A DNA stretch of 45,601 bases from Myxococcota bacterium. GTDB lineage: Bacteria > Myxococcota_A > UBA9160 > JAFDET01. Position 1 is the stretch's first letter; each line of letters starts with the position of its first letter. Shown piece by piece: positions 14,941-22,575 of the stretch. The DNA lies in the NCBI GenBank assembly GCA_028278065.1, contig JANQFA010000066.1, positions 1 through 45,601 on the forward strand. The letters run 5' to 3'. The notes below the pieces were generated by a model. It was not told the DNA's origin and searched no databases. It was given only the letters and a program-made list of their open reading frames with translations. Both the position numbers and the translations under genes were made by a program.

Positions 14941-15935
14941 GGCTCGAGCACCGCCGCCCCGCGGATGCGGTCCTCCTTCAGGTCGAGGAGGGCCCGGTTC
15001 GCGTCTTCCAGCGCGTAGGGCACGGTTCGCGTCCGGATCGGGATCTCCTGCGCCAGGCGCAGGAGCTCGCGCGCGTCGCGTCGCGTGTTGGCCGTGACGC
15101 TGCGCAGCTCGCGCTCCTGGAAGAGATGCCGCTGGTAGTCGAGCGGCGGGATGTCGGAGAGGTGGATCCCGGCGACGGCCAGGACGCCTCCACGGTTCAG
15201 CGCGGCCAATGCCGGCGGAACCAGCTCACCGGCCGGGGCGAAGAGGATGGCACCGTCCAGCGGCTCGGGAGCGCGATCGAAGCTCTCCTGGACCGAGGCC
15301 GCGCCGAGCTCGCGCGCCAGCTCGCGGTGCGCGTCTCCGCGACTGAAGACGTGCACCCTGCAGCCCAGATGGACCGCCACCTGGATGGTGACGTGCGCCG
15401 AGCCTCCGAAGCCCCACAGTCCGAGGACTCCGCCGGGCTTGACGCCGCAGCGCCGCCAGGCCCGATACCCGATGATCCCGGCGCAGAGGAGCGGGGCCAG
15501 CTCGCGCGCCGGAAGGTCGTCGGGAAGCGGATGCACGAAGTCCTCCGGCGCCACGACCCGCTCCGCGTACCCGCCGTCCACGTCCCAGCCGGTGAAGCAC
15601 GGCTCGAGGCACAGGTTCTCGCGGTCGGCGGCGCAGAAGCGGCACGCGCCGCAGGTGCGATGCAGCCAGGCGACTCCGACCCGGTCGCCGGGACGGAAGC
15701 GCTCCGAGCCGGGACCGCGGGTCTCCACGCGGCCGACCACTTCGTGGCCCGGCACCACCTGGGAGCGTCGCGGAGCGAGATCTCCCTCCGCCACGTGCAG
15801 GTCGGTGCGGCACACCCCACACGCTTCGACCCGCACCGAGACCTCGCCCGGTCCCGGTCGGGGATCGGGAAGCTCGACGGCGTGAAGGGGCCGGCTGGCT
15901 GCCGCACCGGGCTGTCGGACGACCATCGCGCGCAT
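14937..15935 (-). CDS. Zinc-dependent alcohol dehydrogenase (MDR family)
   Basis: 332 residues. Catalytic zinc ligands C42 (G-V-C-R-T-D), H64-E65 (P-G-H-E) and C151 (L-L-C-A-G) are present, as are the four structural zinc cysteines C95, C98, C101 and C109. The nucleotide fold starts at G-L-W-G-F-G-G-S. This matches the zinc-binding AdhP/AdhA-like group oxidising primary alcohols or reducing aldehydes. Transcription starts from a region shared with the divergent gene at 15961: TAAGGT on the minus strand lies 9 nt before ATG 15935. A second in-frame ATG (residue 4) is possible. Confidence 0.9.
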   Translation of the reverse strand: MRAMVVRQPGAAASRPLHAVELPDPRPGPGEVSVRVEACGVCRTDLHVAEGDLAPRRSQVVPGHEVVGRVETRGPGSERFRPGDRVGVAWLHRTCGACRFCAADRENLCLEPCFTGWDVDGGYAERVVAPEDFVHPLPDDLPARELAPLLCAGIIGYRAWRRCGVKPGGVLGLWGFGGSAHVTIQVAVHLGCRVHVFSRGDAHRELARELGAASVQESFDRAPEPLDGAILFAPAGELVPPALAALNRGGVLAVAGIHLSDIPPLDYQRHLFQERELRSVTANTRRDARELLRLAQEIPIRTRTVPYALEDANRALLDLKEDRIRGAAVLEP

Positions 15936-15960
15936 GGCGTTTCAACCTTAATCTCGGGCG
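15936..15960. promoter_or_regulatory. Overlapping divergent promoters
   Basis: The 10-mer ACCTTAATCT holds a plus-strand TAATCT (15949-15954, exactly 6 nt before ATG 15961) and a minus-strand TAAGGT (9 nt before ATG 15935). Only 25 bp separate the two start codons, and neither gene has a Shine-Dalgarno sequence. The two promoters cannot be occupied together, so expression should be mutually exclusive on a given DNA molecule. Confidence 0.45.
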
Positions 15961-16938
15961 ATGTCCCTGCGCCAGCTCCTGCGTCGCGCGCTGCCGTGGA
16001 TCGTCTCCGCCGCGCTGCTCGTGTACGTGTTCGGCTGGCTCACCGAGTGGGACAAGCTCCTCGCCGCGACGGAGCGAGCCAACCTCCCGCTCTTCGTCGT
16101 GGTCACCTTCGCCGACAAGATGATCTTCTTCCTGCTCTGGACCGTGCTCCAGGTGTCGGCCATCCGCCGCCTGATCGGCCCCATGCGGCTGCGCTCGCTC
16201 CTCTCGCTGCGGGGTGCCTCCGAGCTCCTGCGCTCGGTCAGCAACCCGCTCGCCGACGGTGCCTTCCTGGTGGGGCTGATCCGGCTGACGGGCGGCTCGA
16301 CCGGTCGCGTGGTCCTGGCCGCGTCGGTGCCCGGGATCGTCCACTCGCTCGTGATGATCCTCCAGGTCAGCCTCTCCCTCTTCCTCCTCGAAGGCGGCGT
16401 CAGCGGCAACATGGGTGTGGCCGCGGCGGCGGCCGTCGGCTGGTCGCTCGTGATCGGCACGGTCCTCTCACTGCGCCTGGCGCGACGCAGCACCGCGCGC
16501 TGGCTGGCGCGCGTGCGCATGTGGATCGAGGAGATGGACTTCCGGGCCTTCGCCCCGATGCTCGCCTGGTTCGTGGTGCTCGCGTTCCTCGACATCCTGG
16601 TGCAGTGGATCGCCACCCACGCGTTCGGTGCGCCGATCGACTTCCTCGAGCTGGTGGCCAAGATCCCGATCCTCTACACCGCGTTCCTGATCCCCTCCTT
16701 CGGGAACTTCGGCACCCGCGAGCTGGCCTGGGCGGCTCTCTTCGCGGAGAGCCACGACCGCGACGCGCTGGTGGCCTACGCCTTCGCCACCAACTCGCTC
16801 TTCCTGATCTTCAACGTGCTGATCGGGATGGCGTTCCTGCCGCGCGCGCTGTCGCTGCTGCGCGAGGTCAGGGCCTCGCGCAGTGAGGGCGAGGAGCTTC
16901 CCCACGGGCCGCTGGTCCGCGACCCGGGCGACCCGTAG
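15961..16938 (+). CDS. LPG-synthase-TM/flippase-like integral membrane protein
   Basis: 325 residues with 7-8 hydrophobic segments: I-V-S-A-A-L-L-V-Y-V-F-G-W-L, F-F-L-L-W-T, V-H-S-L-V-M-I-L-Q-V, and a late I-P-S-F-G-N-F-G-T-R-E-L-A-W. The layout and the conserved G-x-x-x-R-E near the end resemble the lysylphosphatidylglycerol synthase transmembrane family (UPF0104), which moves or modifies lipids. No aminoacyl-transfer domain is attached, so it is probably a lipid flippase-like protein. It is a single gene with a leaderless-type start and faces the CBS gene convergently. Confidence 0.75.
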   Translation: MSLRQLLRRALPWIVSAALLVYVFGWLTEWDKLLAATERANLPLFVVVTFADKMIFFLLWTVLQVSAIRRLIGPMRLRSLLSLRGASELLRSVSNPLADGAFLVGLIRLTGGSTGRVVLAASVPGIVHSLVMILQVSLSLFLLEGGVSGNMGVAAAAAVGWSLVIGTVLSLRLARRSTARWLARVRMWIEEMDFRAFAPMLAWFVVLAFLDILVQWIATHAFGAPIDFLELVAKIPILYTAFLIPSFGNFGTRELAWAALFAESHDRDALVAYAFATNSLFLIFNVLIGMAFLPRALSLLREVRASRSEGEELPHGPLVRDPGDP

Positions 16939-16947
16939 GGGCCGGAG

Positions 16948-17511
16948 CTAGGCGCCCTCGCGAGCCCGCGTCGCGCGCACGCCCGGAGCGAGAGGCAGGT
17001 TGTTGATCTCCCTCGGGAAGTGATCCACGAGGAAGTCCACCACGTCTCGGACCGAGAGGACCTTCACCGGCCGGCCGTCGCTCTCGACGACCGGGACGTG
17101 CCGGAAGCCGCCGGTGCTCATGTAGTTGAGCACCCAGGCGACGCTGGCGTCCACATGCAGCCCCTCCACTTCCCGGCTCATCACTTCCGAGAGCGGAAGC
17201 TCCACCGGGTTGCGGCCCTTGCCGACGATCTTGAGCAGGACGTCGCGTTCGGTGAAGATTCCGACCAGGGCGCTCTGCTGGGTGCCGTCCTCCGAGATCA
17301 GCACGCAGCCTCGATGCTGGCGCTGCATCTCACGCATCGCGGTGGTCGCCGACGACTCCGGAGCCAGCACGATGGGGCGGCGGCTGGGGAGCACCGAGAG
17401 CGGCCGTCGCAGGAGCTCCGAGTCGAACGCCTTGCGATCCTCGCGACGCTCCTGGAAGTAGACCTCATCCACCAGGTCGTCGAATTCCTCAGGGGGCATC
17501 ATGACCCCCAT
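16948..17511 (-). CDS. Tandem CBS-domain protein
   Basis: 187 residues. An N-terminal acidic helix (EEFDDLVDEVYFQERREDRK) is followed by two CBS motifs: residues ~48-112 (A-T-T-A-M-R-E-M...L-V-G-I-F-T-E-R-D-V-L-L-K-I-V) and ~118-172 (A-W-V-L-N-Y-M...F-R-H-V-P-V-V...V-L-S-V-R-D-V-V-D-F-L). CBS pairs bind adenine nucleotides and regulate partners. The gene follows the TOPRIM gene by 9 nt, so the two are co-transcribed. The N-terminal helix may dock on an unknown partner. Confidence 0.88.
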   Translation of the reverse strand: MGVMMPPEEFDDLVDEVYFQERREDRKAFDSELLRRPLSVLPSRRPIVLAPESSATTAMREMQRQHRGCVLISEDGTQQSALVGIFTERDVLLKIVGKGRNPVELPLSEVMSREVEGLHVDASVAWVLNYMSTGGFRHVPVVESDGRPVKVLSVRDVVDFLVDHFPREINNLPLAPGVRATRAREGA

Positions 17512-17520
17512 TTTAGTCCG

Positions 17521-18087
17521 CTAGGCACCGCTCCGGAAGACGGCGCGGGCGTGGGCCAGAAGTCCGCGTACTTCCGGGTGAATTTCGTCCACCCGCATGG
17601 CGCGGGCGATGCGCCCCGCGCGCAGTGGACGTCCCACCGCCCGTGACAGGGGGCCCTCGGGAGCCAGCAGACGCTTGGCATCCAGGGAGCGCCAGGCGGG
17701 CTCGTCGTCCGGCTCGGGCAGGAGCTCGCGACAGGCGCGCTCGAGGCGCCGGTCATGGGGGCGCAGGCGCAGGCTGCGGCGCATGGCCTCCGGCACCAGG
17801 AGGTAGCTCTCGATGTGCCGGCGGCTCCAGACGTGGAACTCGAGCCCGGGGTCCGCCGGGGGCACCGGCTCCTCGGGGCCTCCGTCCCGGTCGAGGATGC
17901 AGAGACCCCGCAGATCCTCCCGCTCGCGAGCCAGGGCCCGGAAGTGGGCCGCCGCACGGCGGGGCTGGCGCCCACCCAGGATGACCGAGCCGTCGCCCAG
18001 GGCGCGCATCAGGGAAGGATCGACCCTTTGCGCCCATCCGCGCAGCAGATCCCGGTCTCGCGGTCCCTCGACGTAGACGACGAACAT
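17521..18087 (-). CDS. Stand-alone TOPRIM-domain protein (OLD/DUF4435-like)
   Basis: 188 residues. TOPRIM acid positions are visible: E7 in V-Y-V-E-G-P-R-D, and D66/D68 in C-I-L-D-R-D-G-G. A segment R-R-H-I-E-S-Y-L-L-V-P near residue 90 is typical of the nuclease half of OLD-family and DUF4435 proteins. The ATPase half is missing, so this is the nuclease or phosphotransfer module alone. The minus-strand promoter is visible as TTGGGA, 18 nt, TACGAT, with an A-tract upstream. The pairing with a CBS-domain gene suggests a nucleotide-sensing nuclease; this is inference. Confidence 0.65.
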   Translation of the reverse strand: MFVVYVEGPRDRDLLRGWAQRVDPSLMRALGDGSVILGGRQPRRAAAHFRALAREREDLRGLCILDRDGGPEEPVPPADPGLEFHVWSRRHIESYLLVPEAMRRSLRLRPHDRRLERACRELLPEPDDEPAWRSLDAKRLLAPEGPLSRAVGRPLRAGRIARAMRVDEIHPEVRGLLAHARAVFRSGA

Positions 18088-18172
18088 CGGGCGAACAGAT
18101 CGTAACTGGAACCGGGGCCGGATCCCAACCCCGATGCGGGCCTTTTTTGCTTGGGCGGGCTCGGGCCCCGGG

Positions 18173-18186
18173 TATACCCTCATTCG
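18173..18186 (+). promoter_or_regulatory. Promoter and leaderless start of the response regulator gene
   Basis: TACCCT (18175-18180) lies exactly 6 nt before ATG 18187, and TATACC overlaps it. TTGGGC (18151-18156) can serve as -35 at 16-18 nt. No Shine-Dalgarno sequence is present. Confidence 0.5.
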
Positions 18187-18828
18187 ATGCACTCCATCCT
18201 CATCGCGGACGACCACGGCATCGTCCGCGAGGGTCTGCGCCGCATCCTCGAGGCCGAGGAGGATCTGTCGGTCTGCGGCGAGGCCGCCGACGGGCGCGAG
18301 GTGCTCGACCAGGTCGAGAAGCTCAAGCCCGACTGCGTGGTTCTGGACATCACCATGCCGCGCCTCGGCGGCCTCGAGACCCTGGAGCGGATCCGACGCA
18401 AGCACGCCCGGACGCGTGTGGTGCTGCTCTCGGTGCACGGCGACCCGCCCTTCATCCAGAGCGCAGTCAGCCTGGGAGCAGACGGATACGTGCTGAAGAA
18501 CGGGCGGGCCTCGGAGGTGCTGGCCGCCGTACGAGCCGTACTGACGGGCGGGAACTACTTCAGCCCGCCGGTCGCCAAGGAGATCGTCGAGCAGTTCCGT
18601 GAGCCCCGGAAGGACGCGTCCGAGCCCTTCAACCTCCTCTCGAGCCGCGAGCGAGAGGTGCTGCACCTGATCGCCGAGGGGCTCTCGGCCAAGGAAGTCG
18701 CCAGCGAGCTCAACATCAGCACCAAAACCGTCGAGGCCCACCGCACCAGCCTGATGCGCAAGGTCGGGGTGCGGAAGGCCACCGAGCTGGTCCGCTACGC
18801 GGTCAAGCACGGCCTCATCGAGCCCTGA
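18187..18828 (+). CDS. NarL/FixJ-family response regulator
   Basis: 213 residues. Receiver domain 1-120 with the acid pair D8-D9, phospho-acceptor D54 (V-V-L-D-I-T-M-P), and K104 (Y-V-L-K-N-G). A short linker leads to a LuxR-type HTH at ~149-213 (L-L-S-S-R-E-R-E-V-L-H-L-I-A-E-G-L-S...T-V-E-A-H-R). All phosphotransfer residues are intact, so it should be controlled by a histidine kinase, but no kinase gene is adjacent (orphan in this window). Targets cannot be told from the sequence. Confidence 0.93.
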   Translation: MHSILIADDHGIVREGLRRILEAEEDLSVCGEAADGREVLDQVEKLKPDCVVLDITMPRLGGLETLERIRRKHARTRVVLLSVHGDPPFIQSAVSLGADGYVLKNGRASEVLAAVRAVLTGGNYFSPPVAKEIVEQFREPRKDASEPFNLLSSREREVLHLIAEGLSAKEVASELNISTKTVEAHRTSLMRKVGVRKATELVRYAVKHGLIEP

Positions 18829-18853
18829 GCCGGCGGCGACCCCGGTCCCGCAG

Positions 18854-20002
18854 CTACCTCGCGAGGGTGGCGACGGCTTCTACGTGGGGGGTCTGGGGGA
18901 AGAGGTCGAAGCCGCGCAGCCCCTCGAGCCGGAAACCGGCATCGACGAGGCGGCGCAGATCGCGCGCCAGCGTGGCGGGATCGCAGGATACGTACACGAG
19001 CCTCGCCGGCGGTGAGTCGCACAGCGTGTCGACGCAGTCGGATGGCAGACCCGTGCGGGGCGGATCCACGAGCAGGGCGTCCGCGCGGGGCAGGATCGGA
19101 AGCAGCCGCTCTGCGCGCCCGCCGCGGATCTCGACGTTCCGCAGTCCCGCGCTCTGTACGTTGGCGTGCAGATCGGCGACCGCGCGACCCTCCGACTCGA
19201 CCGCGACCACCCGCGCGAAGCGGCGCGCCAGCCCAAGCGTGAAGAACCCGGCGCCGCAGAAGAGCTCGACGGCCAGGGATCCGCGTCCCGCCGCCTCGTG
19301 CACCGCGGCGGCGAGGGCATCGTGCAGGAGCGCGTTCCCCTGGACGAACACCCCCGGCGAGAACTCCAGCCTCTCGCCGCCGACCGGGATCTCGAGCCGC
19401 GGCGACTCCGGCAGCGGCCGGCGCAGCGGCGTCGTTCGCGTCGTGCCGTCCACGCCGGCCACCAGCTCCCACTCCTCTGGATCCTCGGGGTGCTTCGCCG
19501 CCAGCGTCGCCAGGGCCTGGTCGAGCGCCGGGACCAGGACGGGGCAGCGCGAAGTGGCGCAGATCTCGTGGGACCTGCGCCGCCGGAAGCCCACCTCCCC
19601 CTCCTTGGCGAGCACACGGCTACGGCTGCGGTAGCCCCATGGCGACGGGCTGGCCGTGACCTCCACGGGACCCGGCGCCTCGAGCCCGCCGACCCGCTGG
19701 AGCGCGTCTCCCAGGATCTCCGCCTTGGCGCGAACCTGAATCTCGTAGTCGAGGTGCTGCCAGGTGCAGCCGCCGCACTCGCCGTACACGCCGCAGAGCG
19801 GCTGGGTGCGGAAGGGACTCGCCTCGAGGAGCCGCTCGAGCTGCCCTCGCGCGAAGCGGGAACGCTCCTCGACCAGCTCCACCAGGGCGCGGTCCCCGGG
19901 CGCGCTGAACGGCACGAAGACCACCCGCCCATCGGGCGCGTGCGCCACTCCGTCGCCGCCGGCGGCGAGGCCCTCGATCTCCAGCTCCAGTATCTCGCCC
20001 AT
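18854..20002 (-). CDS. TrmA/RlmD-family RNA (uracil-5-)-methyltransferase
   Basis: 382 residues. TRAM-like N-terminal domain (1-60), then a [4Fe-4S] cysteine cluster C70-x5-C76-x2-C79-T-W-Q-H with a fourth Cys in T-S-R-C-P. The Rossmann SAM domain has E-L-F-C-G-A-G-F-F-T-L, D-P-P-R-T-G and the catalytic S-C-D-P-A-T-L-A-R-D-L, in which the Cys methylates C5 of uridine. This is the RlmD/RlmC type by the FeS cluster. The exact target (23S rRNA or tRNA) is not determined. The start ATG 20002 lacks a strong ribosome site. Confidence 0.9.
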   Translation of the reverse strand: MGEILELEIEGLAAGGDGVAHAPDGRVVFVPFSAPGDRALVELVEERSRFARGQLERLLEASPFRTQPLCGVYGECGGCTWQHLDYEIQVRAKAEILGDALQRVGGLEAPGPVEVTASPSPWGYRSRSRVLAKEGEVGFRRRRSHEICATSRCPVLVPALDQALATLAAKHPEDPEEWELVAGVDGTTRTTPLRRPLPESPRLEIPVGGERLEFSPGVFVQGNALLHDALAAAVHEAAGRGSLAVELFCGAGFFTLGLARRFARVVAVESEGRAVADLHANVQSAGLRNVEIRGGRAERLLPILPRADALLVDPPRTGLPSDCVDTLCDSPPARLVYVSCDPATLARDLRRLVDAGFRLEGLRGFDLFPQTPHVEAVATLAR

Positions 20003-20051
20003 CGCTGGCAAACGTCCCACATCCGCGCGACCGTTCAAGACGGAGGGGCAC

Positions 20052-20402
20052 ATGCGACGACTCGCCATCGCCATGGCCGTGATCGGACCCATCGCCGGGC
20101 TGATCCTGCTCGTCAGCACCGGCTCGCCGCCGGCCAACGCCCACGGGACCACCGTGCGCGTCTCCTGGTCGGGGATCCAGCCGCCCACCCTGACCGTACG
20201 CGTCGGCACGGAGGTGCACTTCCACAACGCGAACAGCTCGGGCTCGCCCTGCACGGTGGTGGCGGAGGACGGGAGCTTCGAGAGCCCGACGCTGGGCCGA
20301 GCCGAGGGCTGGCACCACGTCTTCGCGAAGCCGGGCAGCTTCGCCTTCCATCTGGTCGAGCAGCCCGGCGCCAAGGGGAAGGTGGTGGTGGTCGAGGAAT
20401 GA
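20052..20402 (+). CDS. Small exported cupredoxin-like protein
   Basis: 116 residues with GGAGG before ATG 20052. A Sec signal or membrane anchor covers residues 1-30. The rest is a cupredoxin-like beta barrel (T-L-T-V-R-V-G-T-E-V-H-F-H-N, then W-H-H-V-F, then G-S-F-A-F-H). In true type-1 copper proteins the last strand carries Tyr-x-Cys; here that place is F-A-F-H100 and the following Met ligand is missing. Only histidines (56, 58, 88, 89, 100) and C67 could bind metal. It overlaps the next gene by 4 nt (ATGA). Confidence 0.7.
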   Translation: MRRLAIAMAVIGPIAGLILLVSTGSPPANAHGTTVRVSWSGIQPPTLTVRVGTEVHFHNANSSGSPCTVVAEDGSFESPTLGRAEGWHHVFAKPGSFAFHLVEQPGAKGKVVVVEE

Positions 20403-20890
20403 CCCTCGAGGCGCTGCACCGGGTGCTGGAGGACAACGGCGCCCGTCGGCTCGACCGGGGGCGCCCCCTCTGGGCCCTGCGCAAGGCCCTGTGGCCCCCC
20501 TTCGGGAGGGACGAGGCCCTTCGCGAGCGCCAGATCGCCGTTCTCGATGCGGTGCGCTCGCTCCCCTGGCAGGTCTTCCTGAACGGCGCCCCGGACGGAG
20601 CCCACGACCCCTGGCCCCGGGCGGCCCGCGACACATGGCTCGTACCTCCGCGCGAGGGCGGCCGCGGGCTTCTGGCGGGACGCCTCGAAGAGGGGAGCTG
20701 GAAGCTCTACCTGGCGCCCCACGCGCTCGATCCCGTCCTGCTGCCCGACACCTTCCAGGCCGACCCGGAGGACATCGAGGAGTTCGTCGAGGGCCACAGC
20801 GTCCCGGTGCTGGTGGATGCGTGGCGCGACAACGTAGAGTGGCGGATCGTCGTCGAGCCCGCCGCGGTACCCGGACTGGCCGCGGCGTGA
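20399..20890 (+). CDS. Hypothetical protein, 163 aa, coupled to cupredoxin-like gene
   Basis: The start ATG 20399 overlaps the preceding stop. The protein is soluble, without signal or membrane segment, rich in Trp, Pro, Asp and Glu (P-L-W-A-L-R-K-A-L-W-P-P-F, W-K-L-Y-L-A-P-H-A-L-D, F-V-E-G-H-S-V-P-V-L-V-D-A-W-R-D-N-V-E-W-R-I). I do not recognise a family. The strong coupling to the exported cupredoxin-like gene and to the GH13 gene suggests one transcription unit. Confidence 0.65.
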   Translation: MTLEALHRVLEDNGARRLDRGRPLWALRKALWPPFGRDEALRERQIAVLDAVRSLPWQVFLNGAPDGAHDPWPRAARDTWLVPPREGGRGLLAGRLEEGSWKLYLAPHALDPVLLPDTFQADPEDIEEFVEGHSVPVLVDAWRDNVEWRIVVEPAAVPGLAAA

Positions 20891-20979
20891 TGCGCGGGAC
20901 TGCGGGAGTGAACGTGGCGAAGCGCGCGCGCTGGCGAGGGCTCGAGCCTGGCGAGGCGCGACTGCTGGGGGAGGCGTGA
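20890..20979 (+). CDS. Possible 29-residue ORF bridging to the GH13 gene
   Basis: The frame starts at ATG 20890 (overlapping the previous TGA) and stops at 20977-20979, overlapping the GTG of the GH13 gene. Its internal stretch from GTG 20908 is nearly identical to the first 27 nt of the GH13 gene at 20976, so it may be a duplicated, decayed gene start rather than a real peptide. If translated, it would couple the upstream gene to the glucosidase. Confidence 0.3.
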   Translation: MRGTAGVNVAKRARWRGLEPGEARLLGEA

Positions 20980-22574
20980 ACGTGGGGAAGCGCGAGTGGT
21001 GGCAGGACGGGGTGATCTACCAGATCTACCCGCGTTCCTTCATGGACTCGAACGGCGACGGAGTGGGCGACCTGGAGGGGATCCGCCAGCGCCTGGACCA
21101 TCTCGCCTGGCTCGGGATCGACGCGGTCTGGCTCTCGCCCATCCAGCCCTCGCCGATGGCGGACTTCGGCTACGACGTCTCCGACTACTGCGACGTGGAG
21201 CCCCTCTTCGGGAGCCTCGACGACTTCGATCGGCTGCAGGCGGAGGCGGGCGAGCGGGGCATCCGACTGATCCTCGACTGGGTCCCCAACCACAGCTCGG
21301 ACCGCCACCCCTGGTTCCAGGAGTCGCGGAGCGGGCGAGCCAGCCCGAAGCGGGACTGGTACGTCTGGCGGGACCCGCAGTCCGGCGGCGGCCCGCCCAA
21401 CAACTGGCAGAGCGTCTTCGGCGGCGGCGCCTGGGAGTGGGACGAGGCCAGCGGCCAGTTCTATCTCCACTCGTTCCTCAAGGAGCAGCCCGATCTGAAC
21501 TGGCGGAACCCGGAGGTGGCGCGCGCGATGCACGACACCCTGCGCTTCTGGCTCGACCGCGGTGTCGGCGGCTTCCGCATCGACGTGATCCACAAGTGTG
21601 CCAAGGACCCGGAGCTGCGCGACAACCCGCCCGCCCCTGGCGACAACCCCGGCTACCTCGGACAGGAGCACCTCCACGACGAGAACCATCCGGACATCGA
21701 GGATCTGCTGCGCGGCATACGCCGCGTCCTCGACGAGTACGACGAGCGGATGACCGTGGGCGAGGTCTACATCATGGATCCGCGCGAGGCGGCCCGCTAC
21801 TACCTGGCCGGCGAGGGACTGCACCTCGCCTTCAACTTCTCGTTCCTGCGCGCACCCTGGTCGGCGGAGGCGTTCCGCAGGGAGACCGAGGCGTTCGAGG
21901 CGGCCCTCCCGTCGAACTGCTGGCCCGACCTGGTCCTGTCGAACCACGACGTTCCGAGACACGCCAGCCGCTACGACGATCCCACCCTGGGCGAAGCGCG
22001 CTCGCGCGTGGCCGCCGCCATGCTCCTGACCCTGCGCGGCACGCCGTTCCTCTACTACGGCGAGGAGATCGGGATGCGCAACGTGGCGATCCCGGAGAAC
22101 CGCATCCAGGATCCGGTCGGGATCAACATCCACCCCGCCGTCGGACGCGACGGCGAGCGCACGCCGATGCAGTGGGAGCCGACACCCGGCGCCGGCTTCG
22201 GGAGCACCGATCCCTGGCTGCCGACCGCCCCCGACGCCGACGTGCGCAACGTGGCGCTCCAGCGGAACGATCCCGACTCGCTCCTGCACTTCTACCGCGC
22301 CCTGATCGAGCTACGCCGCGCCACTCCGGCCCTGCACCGGGGCGACTATCGCTCCCTCGACTCGGTGGATGGCGTCTTCGCCTACGAACGCAGCGCGCCG
22401 GGCTCGCGGGCGCTGGTGGCGCTGAACTTCTCCGACGGAGAGCGCCGCGTGCGCTTGCCGGCCGGATCCATCGCCGGCGGGCTGCGCAGCGAGCCTCGCG
22501 CAGAGCTTCCGGAGCACGCCGATGAGGAGATCCACCTCGCGCCCAGCGAGGCGATCGTCCTGGTCGTCGACTGA
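20976..22574 (+). CDS. GH13 alpha-glucosidase / oligo-1,6-glucosidase type
   Basis: 532 residues, GTG start with GGGGGAGG 3-4 nt upstream. The (beta/alpha)8 GH13 residues are in place: D101 in L-D-W-V-P-N-H, nucleophile D203 in G-F-R-I-D-V-I-H, acid/base E263 in V-G-E-V-Y, and D325 in S-N-H-D-V. The Q-I-Y-P-R-S-F start and Q-P-D-L-N-W-R-N-P-E loop mark the alpha-glucosidase/oligo-1,6-glucosidase subfamily rather than alpha-amylase. There is no signal peptide, so it acts in the cytoplasm on imported or storage oligosaccharides. No sugar transporter is adjacent. Confidence 0.93.
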   Translation: MNVGKREWWQDGVIYQIYPRSFMDSNGDGVGDLEGIRQRLDHLAWLGIDAVWLSPIQPSPMADFGYDVSDYCDVEPLFGSLDDFDRLQAEAGERGIRLILDWVPNHSSDRHPWFQESRSGRASPKRDWYVWRDPQSGGGPPNNWQSVFGGGAWEWDEASGQFYLHSFLKEQPDLNWRNPEVARAMHDTLRFWLDRGVGGFRIDVIHKCAKDPELRDNPPAPGDNPGYLGQEHLHDENHPDIEDLLRGIRRVLDEYDERMTVGEVYIMDPREAARYYLAGEGLHLAFNFSFLRAPWSAEAFRRETEAFEAALPSNCWPDLVLSNHDVPRHASRYDDPTLGEARSRVAAAMLLTLRGTPFLYYGEEIGMRNVAIPENRIQDPVGINIHPAVGRDGERTPMQWEPTPGAGFGSTDPWLPTAPDADVRNVALQRNDPDSLLHFYRALIELRRATPALHRGDYRSLDSVDGVFAYERSAPGSRALVALNFSDGERRVRLPAGSIAGGLRSEPRAELPEHADEEIHLAPSEAIVLVVD

Positions 22575-22575
22575 G

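Noticed and set aside
18121-18150. T6 run after a GC-rich stretch, resembling a plus-strand terminator
   Set aside because: No plus-strand gene ends here. The run reads better as an A-tract upstream of the minus-strand TOPRIM promoter.
19620-22289. An 889-codon open frame opposite the GH13 gene
   Set aside because: It is antisense to GH13, the 163-aa gene and the cupredoxin gene, which all have family motifs or good starts. Its composition is shadow-like.
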